Shown here one piece after another: positions 26,339 through 34,139 of a stretch of 64,000 bases of DNA. This DNA comes from an uncultured Flavobacterium sp. (GTDB lineage: Bacteria > Bacteroidota > Bacteroidia > Flavobacteriales > Flavobacteriaceae), in the NCBI RefSeq assembly GCF_963422545.1, contig NZ_OY730243.1, positions 1-64,000 on the forward strand. The letters run 5' to 3'. The translations under genes were made by a program, and so were the position numbers. How positions within the stretch are numbered: position 1 is the stretch's first letter; every line of letters begins with the position of its first letter. The notes beneath the pieces are model-generated. The model searched no databases. It was not told where the DNA came from and saw only the letters and a program-made list of their open reading frames with translations.

Positions 26339-28174
26339 TTATTTAACAGATAAATTATCAATTTTGTTATTTATTAAATCAATTTTAAAATGATCGGAAG
26401 GCTCGCCATTCATGGTCTTCAAAAATATTTCTGCCCATAAAATTAGTTTTGAATCATTTGATTTTTTTAACTGCCTGCAAACCAATTCATATTGTTTTAA
26501 TCTCTTGTTTCCGATTTCAGGAATGGCGAGTTCATCAGCATTTTTTAAGCGGTAAAAATCGAAAATCATATCAAAACCCGTCCATGATTCGAAATCGGAA
26601 ATTGTTAGAAAATTTGATTGCAGCTCTTTATCGACTTCCGAAACATTTTTATTCATTAGCAATAAATCTTTACCTGAAAGGTGTACAATTGATTTTAAAA
26701 ATTCGGCTGGAAAATCTTCCGGCAGAAATCTTAAACGAACTAATTCTTTTAAATGCCAAGTGGTAAATTCTTTGTAATCTTTGGCTTTTAAAATTTCTTT
26801 GTTCCAAATATGATCGCTTTTACTATTTTGCAAATGAGCATATTCTTCTTCATAAAAAGGAAATAAACTATTGAATTTATTGACTTTGCTAACTACAACT
26901 GTTTCAACTTCAAGCTCAGAGGCAGAATGAATGGTCAATATTTTATACGCCGGCATATAAGCCGCAAGCGAAGGCGTCTGAATATTAAACAATGTATTTC
27001 CTTTTGCGGAAGTTCTTACACCTGTATCGTTGATATGCATATGTCCGCCAAAATGAATCTGAATTCCTGCATCTGCAAATTGCTGCGCGACCTCTTCATC
27101 AGGAACTCTTTGCAATTGCATTTTATCAGCACCAAAAAGCTGTTTTAATTCCGGTGATGCATCGTCATTAAATTCAACCATCGGATAATGACTAAAAGCA
27201 ATTAGTATTTTTCCTTTTTGTTTCGCTTCCGCGGAAACTTTTTTAACCCAGTTTATTAGATGACTTTTATAAATAAGAACGTTATTGTAACCTGTATTGG
27301 CTCCCGAAAAATCATGCGGATCATCTGGTTTTCCTGATAATTTCTCGTTCGGAACATAAGCATTTGCATCTATGGCTAAAAGCCAGATTCCTTTACTTGG
27401 TTCGACAAGATAACTGGCATCTGGGAGATACAAATTGGTGTTTTTAATTGCATACGTTCTTTTTTCTAAAACAGATTCTTTTTGAGCTTCTTCAAAATTA
27501 TAATGCTCATACGTGTAATTTGAAAAAGGTGTTTCCCAATACAAATCGGTCTTTTTAGGAAAAAAACCAAAATCTCTCATTTCGTGAATGGTTTCCTTAT
27601 AACCCCAGTTTTTTATATCGGCTGTAATGACTGGTTCCAGTTCACTTTTGCTTTTGTTGAAACTATTTGCTGAACTGCTGATAATTTGCTCTTTTCCGTC
27701 TTTGCCTAGAAAATCAGTTTTAATGGCATCTTGCGAAAATGGTCTTACAACGTCATGATTTCCTGTCGTTACAAAAAATAAAATTTGGTGTTTTTTTGAA
27801 TATTCGTTGAGTATTTTTCTCAATCCGCGTACGTGAACGGGTTGTCCGTCGTCGCTGAAATCACCCGGAAGTACAACTTGTTTGATTCCTCTTTTGACAA
27901 TATCGTTTAAGGCTTCTAAAAAGGCAAAATAATTTTCATTGAAAATTCTGGTCGAATGCAATTGAGCATTCATCGTTCTTATATTCGCATATTCGCCCGT
28001 AACCGGATTTTGGATTCCCTGATAATTGTTGTCTTCAAATTTTGCAAAAATATCTTGTAAATGGACATCGGCTATAAAAGCGATTTGGGTCTTTTTCTCA
28101 TTGAAATGTTGTTCTGTTTTGCAGGAAATCAGAACTAAAAGAATCAATGAACAAAAGATATTTTTGAATGACAT
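26339..28174 (-). CDS. Calcineurin-like metallophosphoesterase lipoprotein
   Basis: The 611-residue lipoprotein (lipobox VLISC, C18) has all metallophosphatase motifs: AFIADVHLQD, GDFSDDG, GNHDVVRP, AFSHYPMV and FGGHMHIND. The catalytic domain fills about 30-400; the C-terminal 200 residues are unassigned, with helical character and no recognised domain. The family hydrolyses phosphomonoesters or phosphodiesters with two metal ions. Position behind two alpha-mannosidases and ahead of the sensor suggests it removes phosphate or a phosphodiester substituent (phosphomannan, phosphoethanolamine or a phospho-inositol link) from a glycan in the periplasm or on the surface. That substrate is inference. 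Start and lipobox agree well. A 34-base perfect palindrome precedes the gene. Confidence 0.9.
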   Translation of the reverse strand: MSFKNIFCSLILLVLISCKTEQHFNEKKTQIAFIADVHLQDIFAKFEDNNYQGIQNPVTGEYANIRTMNAQLHSTRIFNENYFAFLEALNDIVKRGIKQVVLPGDFSDDGQPVHVRGLRKILNEYSKKHQILFFVTTGNHDVVRPFSQDAIKTDFLGKDGKEQIISSSANSFNKSKSELEPVITADIKNWGYKETIHEMRDFGFFPKKTDLYWETPFSNYTYEHYNFEEAQKESVLEKRTYAIKNTNLYLPDASYLVEPSKGIWLLAIDANAYVPNEKLSGKPDDPHDFSGANTGYNNVLIYKSHLINWVKKVSAEAKQKGKILIAFSHYPMVEFNDDASPELKQLFGADKMQLQRVPDEEVAQQFADAGIQIHFGGHMHINDTGVRTSAKGNTLFNIQTPSLAAYMPAYKILTIHSASELEVETVVVSKVNKFNSLFPFYEEEYAHLQNSKSDHIWNKEILKAKDYKEFTTWHLKELVRLRFLPEDFPAEFLKSIVHLSGKDLLLMNKNVSEVDKELQSNFLTISDFESWTGFDMIFDFYRLKNADELAIPEIGNKRLKQYELVCRQLKKSNDSKLILWAEIFLKTMNGEPSDHFKIDLINNKIDNLSVK

Positions 28175-28204
28175 TTTTATTATTTTGATATTATATTATA
28201 ATAT

Positions 28205-28238
28205 AGACCAGACAGGTTTTTAAAAACCTGTCTGGTCT
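28205..28238. repeat. 34-bp perfect palindrome
   Basis: 17 bases starting AGACCAGACAGG are followed at once by their exact reverse complement. It lies between the stop of the small secreted-protein gene (28260) and the phosphoesterase start (28174). It is probably a member of a flavobacterial intergenic palindrome family; it can form a strong RNA hairpin inside the operon. Confidence 0.9.
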
Positions 28239-28259
28239 GCTTTGCGTAAAAACATTTTA

Positions 28260-28823
28260 TTAATCCACTACTTTCACCAAAGTAAAATTGATGCCAAGCG
28301 GATTCTTGGTTATTTTACAGATTAATGGATATTCAGGATTTTTTATGATCCACATTTCGGTTTCGTCAATCTGTGCAGTTACATGCAATGCTTCTATTAA
28401 TTTTCCATCAATAGAAACACCGTTTTTATCTTCGTTTTTATCCAGAACGTAAGTCGTATTGTTATATACAAAAGAATTGTTTTTCAATAAATCCTGATAA
28501 GCCGACTGCGAAATCATAAAAAAAGTTTCTGTTGGTTTTAAGTTCAAAATGGGAGCATATTCTCCTTGATTAAAACTTAAGGTATTTCCGTTTTTTACTG
28601 CTTCGGGAAGCATCACAATTTTGCTTTTTACTCCTCTTGTTTCCAATTTGAAAGCCAACGCATTGTCTACTGTTTCAGCCGTAAGCTGTAAGGTTCTGGT
28701 CTGTCCGTGCAACTTGCAGACATAATGTAACTCTATGTTATTTTTAATTGTCGGAATGTAGTTCTGAGTTCTTCCTGTTTGATAAAATGCAAAAAACAGA
28801 AATGCTAAAATTATATTTTTCAT
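28260..28823 (-). CDS. Small secreted protein of unknown function in the mannosidase PUL
   Basis: From the chosen start the product has 187 residues with a signal peptide MKNIILAFLFFAFYQTGRTQ. The frame is open up to 28895, overlapping the end of the upstream GH92 gene, but the in-between codons do not look like an export signal; starts at 28823 or 28835 both fall just after the GH92 stop (28837) and fit translational coupling. The mature part is mostly beta-strand and contains no catalytic motif I recognise (for example LHGQTRTLQLTAETVDNALA and ICKITKNPLGINFTLVKVVD). It resembles in style small DUF-type proteins that accompany periplasmic glycosidases. The function is unknown; export and operon membership are the supported points. 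Confidence 0.75.
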   Translation of the reverse strand: MKNIILAFLFFAFYQTGRTQNYIPTIKNNIELHYVCKLHGQTRTLQLTAETVDNALAFKLETRGVKSKIVMLPEAVKNGNTLSFNQGEYAPILNLKPTETFFMISQSAYQDLLKNNSFVYNNTTYVLDKNEDKNGVSIDGKLIEALHVTAQIDETEMWIIKNPEYPLICKITKNPLGINFTLVKVVD

Positions 28824-28836
28824 CTTGCTGATCATT

Positions 28837-31110
28837 TTATTTTGCTGGCGGTAAAACAGTTGTTCCCCAAGCCGAAGGTTTCGAATCCATTTCAAGAATC
28901 AATTCTCCTCCATTATTAATATCATCGTGTGTAATCCATGCTTTGTTATAGGGTTTCCCATTTAAAAAAGCTGCTTTTATGTATTTGTTTTTATCGCTCA
29001 TTTTTTTGGCTGCCATTTTAAACTTTTTACCATTTTCTAATTCTATCGTTATTTCTTTTATCAAAGGTGTGTTGATCAGATAATAAGGCTGTCCGGCATT
29101 TGGATACAGTCCCATCATATGAAAAGCCAGCCACGAAGACATTGCACCCGAATCGTCGTTGCCGGGAAGTCCTTGTCTTGAAGTATTGAAATTATTTTTG
29201 ATAATGGTTCTGATTCTGTCGCTGCTTAAATAGGGTTTTCCGATCCAGTGATACAAACAAGGCGTTAAAAACGAAGGTTCGTTGGCAACATTATACAAAT
29301 CTGAGTTGAAGAAAGTATTCAATCTGTTTTCAAAAGCTTTTTCACCTCCAGATTTACGAATCAGTTCCGGAACATCGTGTGGAATACTCATTGAATATTC
29401 CCATGAATTTCCTTCGTAGAAAAATACACACCAATGGCAGACATACCAAGGCGATTCGATAATTACTGGCGTATATTTAAATGTAGGTTTCTGGATTTTT
29501 GATTCTCCAAAAACAACATCGTCGAGCCAGTTCCCATCTTTATCTTTCGGCATAATAAATCCTTTTGCTCCATTATTTTCATAATCGGAGCGCCATAAAT
29601 TCTGCCAGTTGTCGGCTTGTTTGATGTATTGATTGTACAAATCCGTTTTACCTAATCCTTTGGCTACAACGGCAATATTATAATCGTTGTATGCATAATC
29701 GATTGTTCTGTTTCCTGCGCGGTCTGTGCCGTAAGGAACGTATCCTAATTTCAGATAATCCATTAGCCCGCCTCTTCCTTCTTTTTCTTCATTTCCTCCC
29801 GGCGGAACTGTCGCATCTTTGAGCATCGCCTGTAAAGCCAATTCGTAATCTATTCCTTTTAAGTTTTTTACAAATGCATCTGCTAAAACAACCTCAGCAT
29901 TAGAACCGCCCTGAGTTCGTCCGTTGTCGTTTCCGCTTCTTCCCTCGGGTAAATAACCTTCGCGTTTGTAAATGTTGAGCATGGCATTGATAATATCCAC
30001 TTTACGTTTAGAATCTATTAGCGTAATTAAAGGGCTTGATGTTCTGAATGTATCCCAAATCGTATAAAAATCATCATAATAAGGTTCGTCATTTGTCCAT
30101 AACGGATTTTCTCCTGTTCGGTCAACTGGCATAATCATGGTATGATATAAACCTGTGTAGAACATTTTTTTATATTCATCTGATGTGTCTTCAGATACTT
30201 TAATTCGGCTTAATAAGTTTTCCCATTTATTTTCTAAAGTGGATAAAACGGCATTGAAATCCCAATGCGGAATTTCAACTTCGATGTTATTTTTTGCTTT
30301 TAATTCGCTTAAAAATGAGATTCCAATTTTGACATTGAGTTCTTCTTTTCCTGTGTTTCCGAAAGAAAGTAAGGCTGCAGTTTTCTTTCCAGAATCAAAC
30401 TGCGCTCTTTGATTGTTATAAAATTTACCGTCTTTAAAGGTTACATATTTTGCAATTGGCTGATCGAAAACTGCCCAGAAATAAACAGTGTAAGCGCGTC
30501 CGTTATTCCAGCCTCCTCTAATTCTGCTGTAACCTCTGACTTCGGTATCCGAAACAATTTCGATCTGCGAACCTACAAACTGCTGTGCTTCTCTGGCATC
30601 AGGAATCTTTTCTTCTCCCAGAAAAAATCCGGGATCAATTTTCAATTCTTTTGATGTATTCTTTGGATAAGTTATACGGTAAAAAGATACTTTTTCGCCT
30701 GTAGTGATTTCTGTTTTGATTTTATTTTCTTTGAAAACGGCTTCATAATACCCCAGTTTTACATTTTCTTCGGCTCTGAAAGAAGTCTGGTCCATTTTAT
30801 CTAAAGCACCGGAAAATGGCATTATCTGAATGTTTCCGTATTTCGGGCCTCCACCAGTTCCGCTCACATGCACCTGACTGAAACCTGTTACTTCTTTTGG
30901 TACTGGAAGCCAGCCGCTGTTGGTGTTCGAGGTGCAATCTGGACTTGGTTTTACCATTCCGTACGGACATGAAGGGCCAATAAAAACCCTGCCGACTCCT
31001 TCTGATCCAATCATCGGGTCTACATATTGATGCACATTTTGCTGGGCATTAATGATTATTGTAAACAAAAATGATATTCCTAAAAGTATATTTTTACTGA
31101 ATATTTTCAT
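28837..31110 (-). CDS. GH92 exo-alpha-mannosidase (canonical motif)
   Basis: The 757-residue secreted calcium-dependent mannosidase has its signal peptide ending NAQ at ~23. The N-terminal beta-sandwich starts YVDPMIGSEGVGRVFIGPS. The (alpha/alpha)6 barrel carries WDTFRTSSPL and EGRSGNDNGRTQGGS. By analogy with characterised GH92 enzymes of Bacteroides thetaiotaomicron, the general acid is E566 (FFYEGNSWEYS) and the base pair D652/D653 lies in LPGNDDSGAMSSW. GH92 enzymes remove alpha-1,2-, 1,3-, 1,4- or 1,6-linked mannose with inversion; the standard motif suggests alpha-1,2 activity, which is inference. It follows the second GH92 gene after 372 bases of repeats and overlaps the start region of the small secreted protein gene. 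Confidence 0.95.
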   Translation of the reverse strand: MKIFSKNILLGISFLFTIIINAQQNVHQYVDPMIGSEGVGRVFIGPSCPYGMVKPSPDCTSNTNSGWLPVPKEVTGFSQVHVSGTGGGPKYGNIQIMPFSGALDKMDQTSFRAEENVKLGYYEAVFKENKIKTEITTGEKVSFYRITYPKNTSKELKIDPGFFLGEEKIPDAREAQQFVGSQIEIVSDTEVRGYSRIRGGWNNGRAYTVYFWAVFDQPIAKYVTFKDGKFYNNQRAQFDSGKKTAALLSFGNTGKEELNVKIGISFLSELKAKNNIEVEIPHWDFNAVLSTLENKWENLLSRIKVSEDTSDEYKKMFYTGLYHTMIMPVDRTGENPLWTNDEPYYDDFYTIWDTFRTSSPLITLIDSKRKVDIINAMLNIYKREGYLPEGRSGNDNGRTQGGSNAEVVLADAFVKNLKGIDYELALQAMLKDATVPPGGNEEKEGRGGLMDYLKLGYVPYGTDRAGNRTIDYAYNDYNIAVVAKGLGKTDLYNQYIKQADNWQNLWRSDYENNGAKGFIMPKDKDGNWLDDVVFGESKIQKPTFKYTPVIIESPWYVCHWCVFFYEGNSWEYSMSIPHDVPELIRKSGGEKAFENRLNTFFNSDLYNVANEPSFLTPCLYHWIGKPYLSSDRIRTIIKNNFNTSRQGLPGNDDSGAMSSWLAFHMMGLYPNAGQPYYLINTPLIKEITIELENGKKFKMAAKKMSDKNKYIKAAFLNGKPYNKAWITHDDINNGGELILEMDSKPSAWGTTVLPPAK

Positions 31111-31482
31111 TACTTATTTTATTTCTTTAAAAACTAAAAACTCTTTTTTTTGCCACTCCCGATAGCTATCGGGATGCACAGATTATTCGGATTATTTTTA
31201 AAATCATTATAATCCTTGAAATTCTATCTAAATCTTTGCGAAAGGAACGCGGATGATACGGATTTACAAAAGTAAAAACGCGGATGAAAACGGATTTTTA
31301 AAAATAATAGATGAAAAATCCGTTTAATCAGTGTTTTCGCGATAGCGAATCCGTTTAATCCGCATTCCTCTATAGACAATTTAAGTTAGCAATTCTTTAC
31401 TTCGTCCGTTCGCTATCGCTCGGGTGTCAAAGTCACAAACCCACTTTCTTGAAATCTGTAGCAAAAAAATTATTCTAAGCAT
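31111..31482. other. Repeat-rich gap between the two GH92 genes
   Basis: A 16-bp perfect palindrome CCCGATAGCTATCGGG lies at 31158-31173. From 31246 to 31368 two units of the type ACGCGGATGA-ACGGATT are followed by inverted units of the type AATCCGTTTAATC, and around 31336 and 31410 GCGATAGCGAA faces TTCGCTATCGC. The whole stretch can fold into nested hairpins. No gene is seen. Confidence 0.7.
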
Positions 31483-33783
31483 TTAATTTGACATTTCTAA
31501 AATTAATTCACCTCCACTGGTAATCTCCTTATGCGAAAGAGTAAAATCTTTTACAGTTTTATTGTTGTATTTGATATCTTTTATATACACATTTTCAGAA
31601 TTGTTATTATTGGCTTCTATCACAAATGTTTTACCTGAATAATATTTCGGATTTAAATCTATTGTTATTTTATTAAATATAGGACTTCCTATCTGATAAA
31701 CAGCATCTTTGTCTGTACCGCCATTCATTTGAAATAAACCCAATTTAAGCAATACATTCAGACTTCCCATTAATCCTTGGTCTTCGTCGCCGTTATAACC
31801 GGTTGCAGGAGATAATCCGCTGAAAGTTTCTTTTACTACGTTTCTTGTCCAATATTGTGTTAAATCCGGTCTTCCTAATACAGTAAATATATTTGATGTC
31901 TGTATAGAAGGCTGATTCCCAAAATTAACTGGAATTCTGCTAAACTCCGGGTGCAATTCTGCATCGTGCGATGTACCAGAAGTATATTTTTGTTTTTTAG
32001 CGGTTTCAAATTGAGCGTTCAATTTTGCAACAGCTTTTTCTTTTCCTCCCATCAAAACGGCTAAACCTTCAATATCATGCGGAACAAACCATGTCGATTG
32101 CGCTCCATTCGATTCTATAAATCCATTTTCATATTGATACGGATCATAATCTTCACGCCATTTTCCTTCAACGTTTTTCGGGCGCATCCAGCCTATAGTT
32201 TGATCAAATACATTTTGGTAATTTTTTGATCTTTTCATGAAATAATTATAATCGTCTTCATGGTTTAGTTTTTTAGCTAATTGCGCCAAAGTCCAATCTT
32301 GATACGCATATTCTAAAGTCTGGCTTACACCGTCTTCATGACTTCCGAAACTACCTTCGGGAAGCGGATAAGGCACATATCTTTTTTCTAAATAATATTT
32401 TAATCCGCCGCCAATATTGGTATTATGTTCATATCCGGCTTTTTCCATAATACCGCCCGGCATATGATTTTTTTTGAGTGCAATATAAATAGCTTCTAAA
32501 TCTACTTTAACTATTCCTTTTTGGATGGCGCTAACAATAAATGGTGTTGCTGAAGCTCCTGTCATTACATAAGTGTCATTTCCGCCCGAAGGTCCACGCG
32601 GAATTATACCGCCGTCTTTATAATACTGCATTAAAGAGTACACAAATTCTTCCATAATTTCAGGATATACAAGTCCCCAAAGATTATTTATTGTCCATTG
32701 TGCTCCCCAAAAAGCATCTGAATTATAATGATTGAATTTTGGTTTTCCATCAGCATTTAAAGGTAAATGTCCAACTCTGAATTTGTCGCCTGTATTATCA
32801 GGATAAGCTCCGTTTGCATCACTTATCATTTTTCTCCCTTGCAGCGCATGCCATAGATCAGTATAAAATCTTCTTTGATCAGATACTGTTCCTCCTTCTA
32901 TTTTTATTCTTCCTAATAAATCACTCCATTCTTTTCTTGAATCAGAGACTATTTTATTAAAATTCCAATGTGGTAATTCGGTTTCAATATTGTTATTGGC
33001 ATTTTCAATTGATGTGTAGGATATTCCAACTTTCATCAATAATTGTTGGTCCGTTTTATTAAAATTAACTAAATAATTACCTGTCGCATTATCTCTTTCT
33101 AAAGAAGTAATAGGCTCATTTGTTTTAATTTTAAAAAATACAGTTAATGGTTTTGGACGTCTAAAATTGGTACTTAAAACTAATGATCCGGAAAGTTCAT
33201 AATCATTGTTTTTTTCTAATTTTCCGTTTGTATTTTCGCAAGGTCCTAAAATAGTGTTCAAATTAAAAAGTACTGCTTTTTGTGACTTTATTGGAAAAGT
33301 ATATTTATGAAAACCAACTCTTGGCGTGCTGGTTAATTCTGCAGTTATTTGATATCGATCCAGTTTTATTGAATGATATCCCGGCGTTATAATTTCGGTT
33401 TGATGACTGAATTTGGAATAAAAGTCTTTAAAAATAGTTTGTTTGTTTTCTGCTGAAACTGTTACGGGCATTACTGATACGCCTGACATCTGCCACTCGT
33501 GAACGTGACTAAAACCCTTAACTGTATCTGTAGTATATTTATAACCGCCTCCCCAATCGCCGTTAATTTCGGTGTCAGGATTTAAGTTTACCATACCAAA
33601 CGGACGACTTGCTGATGAAAAGTAAAACCATCTGGAATTTTCTGTGTCCAATAAAGGATAAACCATATCTGATACTTGTTTCTTTTTTAAAGAAACTTCT
33701 TTTTGGGCTTTACATGACACTAAAAAAACAAGAGCTAAACTTACTCCAATACGTCCTAGTTTATTGATTTTATTTAGTTCCAT
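31483..33783 (-). CDS. GH92-family alpha-mannosidase (divergent motif), lipoprotein
   Basis: The 766-residue protein has lipobox VFLVSC (C24), so unlike its neighbour it is membrane-anchored. GH92 architecture is clear: SSASRPFGMVNLNPDTE at the N-terminus, GFSHVHEWQMSGVSVMP, WGAQWTINNLWGLVYPEIM and RGPSGGNDTYVMTGAS. The catalytic acid region reads NGFIESNGAQSTWFVPHD. The usual GNDDSGAMSS base motif is replaced by YNGDEDQGLMGS, so one acidic residue of the pair is Glu-flanked and the Ser/Ala/Met are changed. This belongs to a known minority type of GH92, possibly with another linkage preference (alpha-1,3, 1,6 or substituted mannose). It lies 356 bases downstream of the SusD gene behind a terminator-like hairpin. 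Confidence 0.92.
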   Translation of the reverse strand: MELNKINKLGRIGVSLALVFLVSCKAQKEVSLKKKQVSDMVYPLLDTENSRWFYFSSASRPFGMVNLNPDTEINGDWGGGYKYTTDTVKGFSHVHEWQMSGVSVMPVTVSAENKQTIFKDFYSKFSHQTEIITPGYHSIKLDRYQITAELTSTPRVGFHKYTFPIKSQKAVLFNLNTILGPCENTNGKLEKNNDYELSGSLVLSTNFRRPKPLTVFFKIKTNEPITSLERDNATGNYLVNFNKTDQQLLMKVGISYTSIENANNNIETELPHWNFNKIVSDSRKEWSDLLGRIKIEGGTVSDQRRFYTDLWHALQGRKMISDANGAYPDNTGDKFRVGHLPLNADGKPKFNHYNSDAFWGAQWTINNLWGLVYPEIMEEFVYSLMQYYKDGGIIPRGPSGGNDTYVMTGASATPFIVSAIQKGIVKVDLEAIYIALKKNHMPGGIMEKAGYEHNTNIGGGLKYYLEKRYVPYPLPEGSFGSHEDGVSQTLEYAYQDWTLAQLAKKLNHEDDYNYFMKRSKNYQNVFDQTIGWMRPKNVEGKWREDYDPYQYENGFIESNGAQSTWFVPHDIEGLAVLMGGKEKAVAKLNAQFETAKKQKYTSGTSHDAELHPEFSRIPVNFGNQPSIQTSNIFTVLGRPDLTQYWTRNVVKETFSGLSPATGYNGDEDQGLMGSLNVLLKLGLFQMNGGTDKDAVYQIGSPIFNKITIDLNPKYYSGKTFVIEANNNNSENVYIKDIKYNNKTVKDFTLSHKEITSGGELILEMSN

Positions 33784-33826
33784 TTATTCTGTTTGTATTG
33801 TTGGGGCAATATTGGTTTATTTCTTT

Positions 33827-33884
33827 TGTCACATTGAGCGGAGTCGAAATGCATCAGTGGTTCTCGACTCCGCTCGAACTGACA
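33827..33884. repeat. GAGCGGAGTCGA inverted repeat
   Basis: TGTCACATTGAGCGGAGTCGA at 33827-33847 is mirrored by TCGACTCCGCTCGAACTGACA at 33864-33884 with three mismatches in the outer part. This block is frequent between genes in Flavobacteriia (from general knowledge), so it marks the lineage rather than a local function. Confidence 0.85.
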
Positions 33885-33938
33885 ATTGAAATATTATATA
33901 AATCCAAATGGTATTATAACATAATTTGAGAGAAAATT

Positions 33939-33990
33939 ACAAAGCTTAATCTTTCATTGATTTCTCAAACGGCATTCGATTAAGCTTTGT
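33939..33990. repeat. 13-bp inverted repeat, possible mRNA hairpin
   Basis: ACAAAGCTTAATC at 33939-33951 pairs perfectly with GATTAAGCTTTGT at 33978-33990 around a 26-base loop. It lies upstream of the divergent GH92 gene on the minus strand. Confidence 0.65.
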
Positions 33991-34056
33991 ACTTACTCAA
34001 AAAATGAAACTAAACTGATTCTTACGAGCAACTGAAAAAACCAGTTTTCTTTTAGT

Positions 34057-34092
34057 AAAAAAGGAGAAGAATTTTTACTCTCCTCTCCTTTT
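34057..34092 (-). terminator. Probable rho-independent terminator after susCD
   Basis: On the minus strand AAAAGGAGA pairs with TCTCCTTTT, followed by T residues, about 50 bases after the SusD stop at 34140. Confidence 0.6.
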
Positions 34093-34139
34093 CAAAATTA
34101 AAATTGAGTTACAATGCGTACTTAACTAAATTCTTATTT

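Larger units (their letters stand above)
33784..34139. other. Gap between SusD and GH92 genes with three hairpins
   Basis: This region contains, in minus-strand order, a terminator-like hairpin (34057-34092), a 13-bp-arm hairpin (33939-33990) and a GAGCGGAGTCGA inverted repeat (33827-33884). Such a series after susCD would let transcription fall off before the enzyme genes, a common way to make more transporter than enzyme. Confidence 0.6.

Noticed and set aside
28824..28895. Longer start for the small secreted protein at 28895
   Set aside because: It would overlap the GH92 gene by 59 bases and place charged residues ahead of the signal peptide.
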